From Paenibacillus sp. FSL H7-0331 (GTDB taxonomy: Bacteria; Bacillota; Bacilli; Paenibacillales; NBRC-103111), in assembly GCF_001956045.1 (NCBI RefSeq), contig NZ_MRTH01000008.1, forward strand, positions 1 to 64,000: a stretch of 64,000 nt of DNA, written 5' to 3'. The notes beneath the pieces were generated by a model, which was given only the letters and a program-made list of their open reading frames with translations, made no database searches and was not told the DNA's origin. This document shows positions 15,779 through 24,481 of this stretch, piece after piece (positions within the stretch are counted from its first letter, which is position 1; each line of letters begins with the position of its first letter). The position numbers and the translations under genes were made by a program.

Positions 15779-17107
15779 ATGAGAAGGTCAAAAACCGCTT
15801 TGGCTGCATTATTATTATCCACGAGTTTGGCTGCAGGTTGTACGAATGGGGGGAGCTCTTCACCGCAGCAGAGCAATCCGAGCAATGAGGCTTCAAAGGC
15901 CAAGAAGGTTGCTCTGAATTGGTGGGTCGATTCCCGCGATGATATTCAGGCTACATATGAGGAAATCAAAAAGGATTTTGAAAAGGCGAACAGCAATGTC
16001 ACGATTAACATCGTTAAAACGCCGGACGACAAGATCGGTGAACGGATTAGTATCGCCATTAATACCTCGGAGCTCCCTGATGTACAGCAAGGCGCTATTG
16101 GCTGGCCGCTCACCTATGCCAAGAAGAACCTGCTGCTTCCCCTGAATGATATTGTCGATAAGCAGGACTTCGAAGAAAGCACGTTGAACTCATTATCTGT
16201 AGATAATAAATTGTATATTTTTCCTAATAGCATTACCTCTCCCGGGCTGCTGGTGAATAGGGATATTTTTAAAGCCAAAGGCGCACTGGAGCTATTACCG
16301 CAAAATATGTCCACATGGAGCTATGACAAGTTTCTAGAGGCTGCCAAAAAAGTAAACGATCCGGCGAAAGGAATTTACGGATTCGGTGTGTACGCTGGCG
16401 ATACGGGAGGTGATCAGGGTCATCATATGTTCCTCTGGGGTTTCGGAGCCAAAACCTGGTCTGATGATAAAACAAAAGCGGTGCTCAACTCCCCTGAAGG
16501 CGTAGCCGGTTTGGAATATTTAATCAAAATCATTGACGAAGGCATCACTCCACCCGGCGTAGCAGGCTTGAAAGCAGGCTCTGTCATTAATGAGATGTTC
16601 CTGCAAGGGAAAATCGGAATGACCTTCGGCAGTTTAGGCAATGTCAGCGCGTTCGATAAAGCTTTTAAGGAAGGCTCTGCACCGAAATTCGAATACGACC
16701 TGATTCCTTATCCATCCAAAGACGGTAAAACGTCCAACTCGATCCTGTTCGGCAACGGAACCTGGGCATGGAACACCAAGAACGAAGATAAGATGAAATG
16801 GTCCAAGGAATTCGTAAAGTTCATTAACAGCAAAGAGAGCATGGAGAAAATGGCAAAGGTACCTTCTGTTCTCGCAGCGCGCAAGTCGCTGTCCAAGACG
16901 TATCAGCCAGATTCGATACAAGGGAAAACTACCAAGCTGTTTCAATATTCCAGCGATATCGGTTTAGCCATTCCAGGTTATGCTGCAACCCGAAATGCCT
17001 TCTTTCCCGAGCTGCAGGCTGCCATCACCAAGAAGAAAACAGCGAAGCAGGCTTTGGATGACTGGGTGACAAAAGCCAATGAGATCATTACGCAAAATTC
17101 AAAGTAA
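15779..17107 (+). CDS. Extracellular solute-binding lipoprotein, sugar family 1
   Basis: A 442-residue lipoprotein: signal peptide, lipobox LAAGC near residue 21, then a serine/asparagine-rich linker. The mature fold is that of family 1 (carbohydrate) binding proteins, with LNWWVDSRDD, a signature-like region near GIYGFGVYAGD, and the C-terminal FVKFINSKESMEKMAKVPSVLA. It delivers the imported glycan fragment or sugar to the permeases encoded next. GGGGGA precedes the ATG. Two operators and a promoter lie directly upstream, so this is the start of a second transcription unit. The ligand is not deducible. Confidence 0.9.
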   Translation: MRRSKTALAALLLSTSLAAGCTNGGSSSPQQSNPSNEASKAKKVALNWWVDSRDDIQATYEEIKKDFEKANSNVTINIVKTPDDKIGERISIAINTSELPDVQQGAIGWPLTYAKKNLLLPLNDIVDKQDFEESTLNSLSVDNKLYIFPNSITSPGLLVNRDIFKAKGALELLPQNMSTWSYDKFLEAAKKVNDPAKGIYGFGVYAGDTGGDQGHHMFLWGFGAKTWSDDKTKAVLNSPEGVAGLEYLIKIIDEGITPPGVAGLKAGSVINEMFLQGKIGMTFGSLGNVSAFDKAFKEGSAPKFEYDLIPYPSKDGKTSNSILFGNGTWAWNTKNEDKMKWSKEFVKFINSKESMEKMAKVPSVLAARKSLSKTYQPDSIQGKTTKLFQYSSDIGLAIPGYAATRNAFFPELQAAITKKKTAKQALDDWVTKANEIITQNSK

Positions 17108-17190
17108 GCAGAATCGAGTATTGTCATGCCGGTAGCTTGCCTGCTGCAAAAACTTCCGGATCAGTTCATCAAGAGAATTGGGGAATGTTT

Positions 17191-18063
17191 ATGGCTTCAA
17201 GATGGTACAAGGAATTTTGGGGATTTTTTTTCATAGCGCCCTTTTTGATCGTTTTTCTTGCTTTTGAAATATATCCGTTTCTGGATGCCTTGTATTTGAG
17301 CCTGTTTGACTATGGCATCGGACAAAAGGAGTGGGTAGGGCTCAGCAATTATACAGCCTTGCTCAAGGACGAAATATTTGTACGCTCGATTCTGAACACG
17401 TTTGGTCTGGTGTTGGGTGTAGTTCCTGTGTCTGTGTTTTTCTCGATCGTTGCGGCCAGCCTTATTATTGGAAAATCTGCAGCCATAGCTTCCTTCTTTC
17501 GGGCAAGCTTTTACTTGCCGATTGTCACTTCGCAGGTCATCTTGTCGGTAACTTGGCTGTGGATCTACAATCCGGTTAGCGGAATCGGAAATTATGGTTT
17601 GTCCCTGGTCGGGGTGAAGCCGGTGATGTGGCTGGCGGATTCGGATGTATCCTTGATTGCTGTCATCATTGTGGTCATTACCTGGTGTGTCGGCCAACCG
17701 ATTATTTTATACTTGGCGGCACTCGGCAATATTCCTTCTTCCTATTATGAAGCGGCTTCCATAGATGGAGCTTCACCTTGGAAGCAATTCTGGAATATTA
17801 CGCTACCGCTGTTGAAGCCTACGACGTTGTATGTCATTGTGACTACAACGATCGGTGCTTTTCAAACGTTTGTTGTTGTGCAACTGCTGACGGGCGGCGG
17901 ACCAAGCTACTCGACCACGACCATTATGTACCTGCTGTACGAGACGGCGTTTAAATACGGGAATTTGGGTCTGGCTTCGGCGATGGGTGTCGTGCTTGCA
18001 GTGCTGATCTCGATATTCTCGGTGGTTCAATTCAAATTTTTCAAGACCGATGTCGAGTATTAG
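17191..18063 (+). CDS. Sugar ABC permease (MalF/UgpA type)
   Basis: A 290-residue six-helix membrane protein of the CUT1 sugar importer class. The cytoplasmic coupling loop reads EAASIDGASPWKQFWNITLP, a good EAA motif. The end keeps FKYGNLGLASAMGVVLAVLI, typical of MalF/UgpA proteins. I prefer ATG 17191, seven bases after a GGGG site. An earlier ATG at 17137 has no good binding site and adds a polar 18-residue tail. No ATPase gene exists in this cluster, so the complex presumably uses a shared MsmK-type ATPase encoded elsewhere. Confidence 0.88.
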   Translation: MASRWYKEFWGFFFIAPFLIVFLAFEIYPFLDALYLSLFDYGIGQKEWVGLSNYTALLKDEIFVRSILNTFGLVLGVVPVSVFFSIVAASLIIGKSAAIASFFRASFYLPIVTSQVILSVTWLWIYNPVSGIGNYGLSLVGVKPVMWLADSDVSLIAVIIVVITWCVGQPIILYLAALGNIPSSYYEAASIDGASPWKQFWNITLPLLKPTTLYVIVTTTIGAFQTFVVVQLLTGGGPSYSTTTIMYLLYETAFKYGNLGLASAMGVVLAVLISIFSVVQFKFFKTDVEY

Positions 18064-18075
18064 GAGGGCATGCGA

Positions 18076-18897
18076 ATGCTGGCAAAACTGCTTGGATGGA
18101 TCGCTGATGTGCTGTTATACGCATGTGCCATTTTTTTCTTGTTCCCACTCTATTGGATGATAACCGGTTCATTCAAGGATCAGTCCACGACGATCAAAAT
18201 ACCACCCGATCTCGTCCCGCTTAACCCGACTCTAGTGAATTACTTGCGATTGATAAAGGACAGTGAAATCTTTCAATGGTTGTTGAACAGTGTGCTTGTC
18301 GCTGGTATTGCTACACTACTGGCTTGTGTGATTGCTACGATGGCCGGGTATGCGCTTACGAAACACAAGTTCACAGGGCAAGCGCTCATATTTGGCGCCG
18401 TCGTCACGACCATGATGATTCCGAGGCAGCTGGGACTTGTGCCGATGTTCACATTAATGAGAGATCTTCATTTGGTCAACAATTTGGGCAGCGTTATATT
18501 ACCGATTCTGGCGCTTCCTTTTGCGGTATTTTTGATGAAGCAATTCAGCCAGACGATTCCCCACGAGCTTCTGGAAGCGGGAAAAATCGATGGCTGCAGT
18601 GAGATTGGCCTGTTTACCCGGATCTTTTTACCGGTCGTTAAGCCGGGTATCGGAGCTTTGGCTATATTCGTTTTTTCTTTTACCTGGAATGATTATTTGT
18701 GGCAGTTGATTATGCTGAGTGACAGTAAACAAATGACGATCAATGTAGGGATCTCTACACTGATTAGTGAATTTTCAGCTAATTACGGTGCTCAGATGGC
18801 AGCCGCAACCTTGGGCTTTGTCCCCATTTTCATCATTTTCATCATGTTTCAGCGTTATTTTGTCAAGGGCATCACGGTTGGCAGTGTGAAGGGTTGA
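18076..18897 (+). CDS. Sugar ABC permease (MalG/UgpE type)
   Basis: A 273-residue partner permease with six membrane segments. It has the MalG-like start (LYACAIFFLFPLYWMITGSFK), the coupling loop EAGKIDGCSEIGLFTRIFLP and the C-terminal region ending FVKGITVGSVKG, as in most CUT1 permeases. ATG 18076 is favoured over ATG 18070 because AGGAGGG lies seven to eight bases before the former and almost touches the latter. It begins about 12 bases after the MalF-type gene, so the two are coupled. Confidence 0.88.
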   Translation: MLAKLLGWIADVLLYACAIFFLFPLYWMITGSFKDQSTTIKIPPDLVPLNPTLVNYLRLIKDSEIFQWLLNSVLVAGIATLLACVIATMAGYALTKHKFTGQALIFGAVVTTMMIPRQLGLVPMFTLMRDLHLVNNLGSVILPILALPFAVFLMKQFSQTIPHELLEAGKIDGCSEIGLFTRIFLPVVKPGIGALAIFVFSFTWNDYLWQLIMLSDSKQMTINVGISTLISEFSANYGAQMAAATLGFVPIFIIFIMFQRYFVKGITVGSVKG

Positions 18898-18913
18898 GGA
18901 GGAAGAAGCAGCG

Positions 18914-19714
18914 ATGCAGGTGCTGGATCAATTTCGATTGGATCACAAGGTAGCCATAGTAACTGGAGGTTCAGGTCTTTATGGCGCTCATATTTCGGAA
19001 GCTCTCGGGCAGGCTGGAGCCATGGTGATTGTGGCTTCACGAAATATCGACAAATGTGAGGAGCAGGTGGAAGCTTTAAGCAGGCAGGGCTGTCAGGCAG
19101 CGGCGATAGCACTAGACCTGAGCGATGAGGAGAGCATTACCGCATTGGCTGCGGAGGTGGTCAACCGCTTTGGTCGCATTGATATTCTTGTCAATAATTC
19201 GGTATCCCGTGAAGGATTGGACGATATTGAGCATACGACAGCAGCGGGTTGGCTGCAGGCTCAGCAGGTGAATGGTCTCGGCGTGATGCTGCTATCCAAG
19301 GCAGTCGTGAAGGTGATGAGAGAGCAGAAGGAAGGCAGTATCATTAATATATCGTCGATTCAGGGTATATTGGGACCCCATTTTCCGGTATATGGAGACA
19401 GCGGCATGACGAGTGGAATCGAGTATACGTACGCCAAGTGGGGAATGGTTGGTATGACCAAGTGGTTAGCCAATTATTACGGGAAATACAATGTGCGCGT
19501 GAATTGCATTAGTCCAGGAGGCTATAATCCCGTGGGAAGCGACAAGGAAATAGCTTCACAGCAGTTTCTGCGCAATTACGAGGAGCGGACTCCGCTCGGC
19601 CGAATGGCTGACGATGATGATATCAAGGGAGCCATTGTGTATCTGGCTTCACGGGCCTCGAAGTATGTGACCGGTCATAATCTGATTATAGACGGGGGTT
19701 GGAGCTCCTGGTAG
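18914..19714 (+). CDS. Short-chain dehydrogenase/reductase (SDR)
   Basis: A 266-residue classical SDR. The NAD(P) loop reads TGGSGLYGAHI near residues 19-29, NNSVS stands in place of NNAG, the active-site serine is in NISSIQG, and the Tyr-Lys pair is in YTYAKWG. The C-terminal VTGHNLIIDGGWSSW is typical of carbohydrate and polyol dehydrogenases. It follows the permease gene by 16 bases with GAGGAGGAAG as binding site, so it belongs to the importer unit. It is the fourth NAD(P) oxidoreductase family member of the regulon, counting both Gfo/Idh/MocA proteins. Its last 29 bases overlap the convergent regulator gene. Confidence 0.9.
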   Translation: MQVLDQFRLDHKVAIVTGGSGLYGAHISEALGQAGAMVIVASRNIDKCEEQVEALSRQGCQAAAIALDLSDEESITALAAEVVNRFGRIDILVNNSVSREGLDDIEHTTAAGWLQAQQVNGLGVMLLSKAVVKVMREQKEGSIINISSIQGILGPHFPVYGDSGMTSGIEYTYAKWGMVGMTKWLANYYGKYNVRVNCISPGGYNPVGSDKEIASQQFLRNYEERTPLGRMADDDDIKGAIVYLASRASKYVTGHNLIIDGGWSSW

Positions 19715-20384
19715 AGGAATTATCGGACAGATGCTCTAACAAAATTGCCGCGGCCAGCGTCATATCACCATTACGTACGGCCTCCAAATAACGCCTGTGC
19801 TCCTGGACGCTCTGTTCAATTCCATTCAGATCAAGCTCTTTCATAGGTACCTGTTGAATGAGTGGCTCTGCCAGGTAGACCAGGGTCTGGTTCCCGAGTG
19901 AACGGATCAGGGTAAGATGGAGCTTAGCATCCAGTGCGGTGCGTTGAGTATGGCTCAGCTCAGGATTGGCATATTGATCTGCTAACTGTTCAAGCTCCGC
20001 CCATATGGCAGATGTAGGAGTAGGATGGGCTGCAAGGGCAGCGGCCTCCAGCAAATAACGGATTTCGTGAATTTCGCGGACGGTTTTGGCATTCATTTGC
20101 ACAATAAAGGATAGCTGCTCAAAGAGGGGATTCACAAAGTTGGTCGCCACATAGCTGCCTTCTCCGTGCTTGATCTCCAGAATACCGAAGCTTTCCAATG
20201 AACGGAGTGCCTCACGAAGGATGGCGCGGCTGACACCGAGAATTAGCGACAGCTCTCTTTCGGCCGGCAGCTTGTCTCCGGGCTGCATGTTCCCGTCGAG
20301 AATGAATTGTTTTAGATTTTGAACGACTAATTGTGTAAGGGTATAACGTTCACTTTTATCAATGGGTTTCATAATAGCTGGCAA
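19686..20384 (-). CDS. FadR-type GntR transcriptional regulator, copy 1
   Basis: A 232-residue regulator. The N-terminal winged helix-turn-helix (about 12-75) contains LPAERELSLILGVSRAILRE and the wing GEGSYV. The C-terminal all-helical FCD domain carries metal- or ligand-binding histidines (ALDAKLHLTLIRSLGN; QEHRRYLEAV). It probably represses in the absence of a pathway intermediate. An operator copy at 20419-20429 lies 35 bases upstream, implying autoregulation. It is transcribed away from the second FadR-type gene, and both flank a control region of about 230 bases. Confidence 0.9.
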   Translation of the reverse strand: MPAIMKPIDKSERYTLTQLVVQNLKQFILDGNMQPGDKLPAERELSLILGVSRAILREALRSLESFGILEIKHGEGSYVATNFVNPLFEQLSFIVQMNAKTVREIHEIRYLLEAAALAAHPTPTSAIWAELEQLADQYANPELSHTQRTALDAKLHLTLIRSLGNQTLVYLAEPLIQQVPMKELDLNGIEQSVQEHRRYLEAVRNGDMTLAAAILLEHLSDNSSTRSSNPRL

Positions 20385-20418
20385 CTCCTCACTCTATTTA
20401 AACAGGCCTGATATTGTA

Positions 20419-20429
20419 TGGTCAGACCA
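20419..20429. promoter_or_regulatory. TGGT-N3-ACCA operator, site 4
   Basis: TGGTCAGACCA, the same core as site 1, upstream of the minus-strand FadR-type gene. Confidence 0.78.
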
Positions 20430-20518
20430 CTACGAAATCTTAGCTTTCTTTTCACATTTTGTCAATGAGGGTGCTCGGGATGCGCAGGGAAGTGGTGCTC
20501 AGAGCAAGGAACGATACG

Positions 20519-20576
20519 TTGACAAGACACAATACGATGGAGTAGATTTAAATTAAAACATAGAATGGTCATACCA
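20519..20576 (+). promoter_or_regulatory. Promoter and TGGT-N3-ACCA operator, site 5
   Basis: TTGACA (20519-20524) and TAGATT (20543-20548, 18-base spacing) form a plausible promoter. TGGTCATACCA (20566-20576) follows at the expected early transcribed region, in front of the second FadR-type gene. Confidence 0.7.
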
Positions 20577-20616
20577 TAATCTAGGTTTGCCTATAGATAC
20601 AGGAGGAGAGCTGGCA

Positions 20617-21294
20617 GTGGAAATCTCTGAAAAAATGAATTTGTCTCATATCGTCAGTGAACGGATCAAAAATCATATTATTGAAAATGAGCTCAAGGAA
20701 GGGGAACGACTGCCTTCTGAAAAGCAGCTAATCGATATGCTGGGCGTAAGCCGTACCGTCGTCAGGGAATCATTGAAGTCGCTGGAGATGATCGGTATTC
20801 TCAAAATCAAAACGGGCGATGGTATATATGTCAATGCGTTATCGCTCAAGCCCGTGATGGATCAGGTATCATTCCGGTGGCATCAGAATGAGCGCAAGAT
20901 GAAGGAGCTGCTGGCGACACGGCGCATACTGGAGCTGGGTGCCGTAGAAATGGCCATCGAGAAATACGATCTCAGTTTTATCGACCAAATGGATGTATGG
21001 AATGAAGCAATGGCAGCCAAGCTGGATAGCGGGCAAATGCCGCTCGAGGAGGATTTGCAATTTCATCAAACCTTGTTCAGAGCTACAGGTAACGAAACTT
21101 ACTTTGAGCTCAGCGAATTAATTACCGATTTTTTCCTGAATATTCGGCAGCTGCACTTTGGCAATCTGGAGGATACAAAAAAATCGATTATAGAGCATCA
21201 AAGGCTGGTTGAGTACATTCGTGCGAAGGATGTAAGTAAAGCGAAGAAAGAGATGGAGCTCCATCTCCGTCCGCTGAAAAAATATACGGATTGA
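20617..21294 (+). CDS. FadR-type GntR transcriptional regulator, copy 2
   Basis: A 225-residue regulator with the same architecture as copy 1. The winged helix contains LPSEKQLIDMLGVSRTVVRE and wing GDGIYV, and the FCD domain contains EEDLQFHQTLFRATGN and a conserved histidine in IIEHQRLVEY. The two proteins are clearly related but far from identical. GTG 20617 is chosen because AGGAGG (20601-20606) lies about ten bases upstream. A TTG at 20587 would precede that site. Two related regulators with one operator type in a single cluster suggest either two inducers or a repressor with a modulator. Confidence 0.88.
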   Translation: MEISEKMNLSHIVSERIKNHIIENELKEGERLPSEKQLIDMLGVSRTVVRESLKSLEMIGILKIKTGDGIYVNALSLKPVMDQVSFRWHQNERKMKELLATRRILELGAVEMAIEKYDLSFIDQMDVWNEAMAAKLDSGQMPLEEDLQFHQTLFRATGNETYFELSELITDFFLNIRQLHFGNLEDTKKSIIEHQRLVEYIRAKDVSKAKKEMELHLRPLKKYTD

Positions 21295-21383
21295 TGAAGT
21301 AGGATCGCTGAGAGTATTTCGAATGGCAGTTTGATGATCTATCAAGCCATATGGCTGTCCGGGAGGAAGCTCCCTCGCAACAA

Positions 21384-21394
21384 TGGTCATACCA
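21384..21394. promoter_or_regulatory. TGGT-N3-ACCA operator, site 6
   Basis: TGGTCATACCA, 28 bases before the start of the PLP enzyme gene. The 21295-21383 gap has no other clear signal. Confidence 0.75.
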
Positions 21395-21421
21395 TCATAT
21401 CTATTAAAGGGGGTGCTTCTG

Positions 21422-22624
21422 ATGAAGGCGGTTTGCAGCGAGTGTCATACGGGTGTTGAACAGGTATTATCTTATTCCTGCCCCTTATGCGGGGGTGTAT
21501 TGCTGCTGGATTATGAAAAGCCACAGGGCTCCTGGATGGACCCGACTGAAAATGGAATTTGGAAATTTCATCAGCTGCTGCCAGAGGTACAGAAAGAAAA
21601 TCGCTTGTATGCCGGTGAAGGGATGACCCCGCTTATTAAGAGCGTAGCTTTAGCCAAGAGGCTCGGGTTAAAAGAGCTTTATTTCAAATACGAGGGTGGT
21701 AATCCGACCGGCTCTTACAAAGATCGGATCGCAGCGATGGGGATATCGTGGGCATTGGCCAGCGGACGACAAGCATGCATAGGCACCTCCTCTGGCAATG
21801 CCGGGGCAGCAGTTGCTGCTTATGCAGCTAGAGCAGGCATTCCGTACCATCTGTATGCTTTGGAGCATATGGCAGAAGCCAAGCTGGAGCAGATGCTGGC
21901 CTACAATGCGCAGGTTCGAAAGGTAGCGGGATTCGGAGTCAGTCCTGAGGTTGGAGAGCGCGTCTTCAGCCATATCTTTGCAGCCGCACAGCGTAAGGAT
22001 TGGGAGGTGATGATCACAGCTTACCGATATAACCCTTTTGCGATGGAGGGTGTGAAGACGATTGCTTTTGAGCTGGCTGACCAGATGGCGGCAATGCCTT
22101 CTCATGTATATGCTCCAGCGGGTGGCGCCGGTTTATACCTGGGAATTTGGAAGGGGTTTAACGAGTTATTTCGATTCGGATATACCTCAGGTAAGCCGCA
22201 GATGGTTGCCGTACAGTCGAGTGGCTGCTCGAATATTGCTCGCGCTTATGCAAATGGGCAATCTGTTCCGGCACCTGGGGAATCGACTTCGCTGATTTCC
22301 GGTCTGCAGGTGCCGAATCCGCCAGACGGCAAGGCTGCACTGTCGGTAATGGCTGCAGGTGACGGCTCCGCAATGTCCGTGGAGGATGAGGGGATCTGGG
22401 AAGCGCAGCGAATGCTGGCAGCGGAGGAGGGCATCTTCTGCGAGCCCGCCGGAGCAGCGTCTGTCGCCGGCTTGATTCAAGCATGTGCTAGAGCAGAGCA
22501 GCCTCACGGAAATCCCGTCGTTTGTATCATCAGTGGTGTCGGCTTCAAGGATGGGGCTCGTTTATCGGCGATGGTGAGCAATAAAGTAGTGCCAACACTG
22601 CAAGCTGAGAGTCTGGATATTTAA
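21422..22624 (+). CDS. Threonine-synthase-like PLP enzyme with N-terminal zinc ribbon
   Basis: A 400-residue fold-type II PLP enzyme. The first 25 residues hold two CxxC pairs (CSEC and CPLC), a zinc-ribbon tail seen in one branch of threonine synthase-like proteins. The PLP lysine is in NPTGSYKDRI near 95-105, the phosphate loop in SSGNAGAA near 123-131, and the C-terminal region in ISGVGFKDG. Family members catalyse beta- or gamma-replacement or elimination on amino acids. In a catabolic regulon without homoserine kinase, an ammonia-lyase or elimination role is more likely than threonine synthesis. ATG 21422 follows AAAGGGGG. It starts a third transcription unit behind operator site 6. Confidence 0.85.
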   Translation: MKAVCSECHTGVEQVLSYSCPLCGGVLLLDYEKPQGSWMDPTENGIWKFHQLLPEVQKENRLYAGEGMTPLIKSVALAKRLGLKELYFKYEGGNPTGSYKDRIAAMGISWALASGRQACIGTSSGNAGAAVAAYAARAGIPYHLYALEHMAEAKLEQMLAYNAQVRKVAGFGVSPEVGERVFSHIFAAAQRKDWEVMITAYRYNPFAMEGVKTIAFELADQMAAMPSHVYAPAGGAGLYLGIWKGFNELFRFGYTSGKPQMVAVQSSGCSNIARAYANGQSVPAPGESTSLISGLQVPNPPDGKAALSVMAAGDGSAMSVEDEGIWEAQRMLAAEEGIFCEPAGAASVAGLIQACARAEQPHGNPVVCIISGVGFKDGARLSAMVSNKVVPTLQAESLDI

Positions 22625-22669
22625 CAATTAGAGGTAGTAGTTCAATAAGTCAAGAGAGGACTGGTACCG

Positions 22670-23689
22670 ATGAATCCTATACGGATTGGCCTCGTAGGCT
22701 TGGGGCGCTTCGCCGCACTGCATGGACGTATCTGGCAACAGATGCCGAATGTACAGGTTACGGCTATATGTGACCGCAATCCTGAGCAATTTGCGATATT
22801 CAAAGCCTGGTTCCCACAGGCGGAGTGTTATACAGATTGGCGCGAAATGCTTCAACAGCAGAAGCTGGATGCTGTCGATGTGCTCACACCGGAGCATTTG
22901 CATAAGGAGCCAGTAGTTGCAGCACTTGAAGCGGGTTTGCATGTATTCGTGGAGAAGCCGCTCGCCCACTCTCCCGAGGATGCTGCGCTGCTTATCGAAA
23001 CGGCCATGAAGCATAATCGCTTGCTGATGACAGGGCATGTGCTGCGCTTTGATCCACGTTATGCAGCTGTAAAGATGAAGCTCTCCGCAGGAGAATATGG
23101 ACCACTTCGATCCATATATGCCAAACGAAATAATGGCAAAGCCTTTTTCTCGATGTATAACCGCGTTGCACCTGTCTATATTCTCGGAATCCATGATATC
23201 GATTTGATGCATTGGTATATGGAGGATGATGTTTGTGAGGTGTATGCGACCAGCCCGCCTGGAGCCGATGGATCAGGCGATTTGAGCTGGGCGATGCTAA
23301 CATTCTCCAAGGGGGGGATCGGCATATTGGAAAATAATTGGCTCCTCCCGGATGGTGCGTCATCCTTCGCAGATGTACGAATGGAAATAACGGCACAGGA
23401 TGGAGCGATTCAAATTCATGACCCCGAACAGAGTATCTCTTATATTGGTAGTAACAAAATAGATGTGCCCTCACTTATTGCCGGATTTGAATTACATGGG
23501 AAAATCGGCGGTGCACTCGCGAATGAGCTGGAACACTTTGTAGCCTGCGTAACGGAAGGAAAAGCTTCTGAAATCTTGCTTCCGCACGATGCGCTTCGTG
23601 CTGTCCGGGTAGCGGCTGCTATAGAGCAATCCGCGACAGAACGAAGGCCTGTAAGTTTGTCCATGTACGAGGGGACGGGCCAGGCATGA
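22670..23689 (+). CDS. Gfo/Idh/MocA-family oxidoreductase, second copy
   Basis: A 339-residue NAD(P)-dependent enzyme. The Rossmann loop GLVGLGRFAALHG is at the N-terminus, the family block VEKPLAHS near residue 96, and GHVLRFDPRY and GIHDIDLMHWYM carry the expected catalytic-domain histidines. It differs considerably from the copy at 14.3 kb, so the two probably act on different intermediates. It follows the PLP gene by 45 bases, and its stop overlaps the next start by four bases (ATGA), so gene order is PLP enzyme, oxidoreductase, hydrolase. Substrate unknown; an amino or acylamino sugar is possible. Confidence 0.87.
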   Translation: MNPIRIGLVGLGRFAALHGRIWQQMPNVQVTAICDRNPEQFAIFKAWFPQAECYTDWREMLQQQKLDAVDVLTPEHLHKEPVVAALEAGLHVFVEKPLAHSPEDAALLIETAMKHNRLLMTGHVLRFDPRYAAVKMKLSAGEYGPLRSIYAKRNNGKAFFSMYNRVAPVYILGIHDIDLMHWYMEDDVCEVYATSPPGADGSGDLSWAMLTFSKGGIGILENNWLLPDGASSFADVRMEITAQDGAIQIHDPEQSISYIGSNKIDVPSLIAGFELHGKIGGALANELEHFVACVTEGKASEILLPHDALRAVRVAAAIEQSATERRPVSLSMYEGTGQA

Positions 23690-24420
23690 AAATCTCGGAA
23701 TCGGTGTATGCCATTGGCGGCGGCGATTTGGGTTACAAAATCAGCAATGCTTTCGATTGCAATATCTACTTAGTAGATGGCGGTGGTGAATATGTGGTTA
23801 TCGACGCTGGCTCCGGGATGGACTCAAACGCAATTGTCGCCTGGATTCAACATGACGGTATAACCATAGAACAGATAAAAGCATTGATCTTGACCCATGC
23901 ACATGCAGATCATGCGGGTGGTGCCTTCAATCTTCGTCATGATTTGTCCGTTCCGGTGCTGGCTGGCAGCCTGACAGCGGATATAGTTGCTTCCGGTGAT
24001 GAAGCAAGGATTTCACTACCTGAAGCAAGGCGAAACGGGATTTATCCGGCTTGGTATCGCTTCAAGGCGTGTCCAATTGACCGGACACTGTGTATCGGGG
24101 AAACAATAGCAATAGGCAACCTGACGCTGCAAGTGATTGCGGTTCCCGGACACAGCGCCGATATGATCGCCTTATACTGCACTGAGCTTGGAGCTTTGTT
24201 TGCGGGTGACACTGTATTTAGTGGAGGCATGCTTGCGCTCCAAAGCAGTTCTGACTTTTCCTTAAGTCAATATCGCAGGACGATAGCCAATTTGTCATCG
24301 ATGAACCTCAAGCAGCTATTCTCTGGTCATGGAACAGCTATTCTGGAGCATGCCAATGAGCATATTATGTTGGCACATCGACGGTTTGAAGCCGGAGAGC
24401 CACCTGAAAGTATTGTATGA
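23686..24420 (+). CDS. Metallo-beta-lactamase-fold hydrolase
   Basis: A 244-residue cytosolic MBL-superfamily protein with the zinc motif THAHADHAGG near residues 68-77 (HxHxDH), a third-ligand region GHSADMI, the bridging aspartate in FAGDTVFSGG and the C-terminal SGHGTAI. The active site looks complete. Superfamily members include lactonases and glyoxalase II-type thioesterases. After a sugar dehydrogenase, a lactonase role would fit, because such enzymes yield sugar lactones, but this is inference. It overlaps the preceding gene by four bases and is followed after 61 bases by the deacylase gene. Confidence 0.85.
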   Translation: MKISESVYAIGGGDLGYKISNAFDCNIYLVDGGGEYVVIDAGSGMDSNAIVAWIQHDGITIEQIKALILTHAHADHAGGAFNLRHDLSVPVLAGSLTADIVASGDEARISLPEARRNGIYPAWYRFKACPIDRTLCIGETIAIGNLTLQVIAVPGHSADMIALYCTELGALFAGDTVFSGGMLALQSSSDFSLSQYRRTIANLSSMNLKQLFSGHGTAILEHANEHIMLAHRRFEAGEPPESIV

Positions 24421-24481
24421 TCCGTTTCATGGTACAGAGCGGATTTGGTTGATGAAGGCAGGAATAGAGGAGGCACAGGGA

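Noticed and set aside
19450..19460. TGGTATGACCA inside the SDR gene, matching the operator motif exactly
   Set aside because: It encodes part of the conserved GMVGMTKW stretch of the enzyme and is far from any start. Coding constraint explains it well enough. It is not counted as an operator.
22628..23212. 194-codon antisense frame over the second Gfo/Idh/MocA gene
   Set aside because: It is a shadow of a well-supported gene, with no family resemblance and no start signal.
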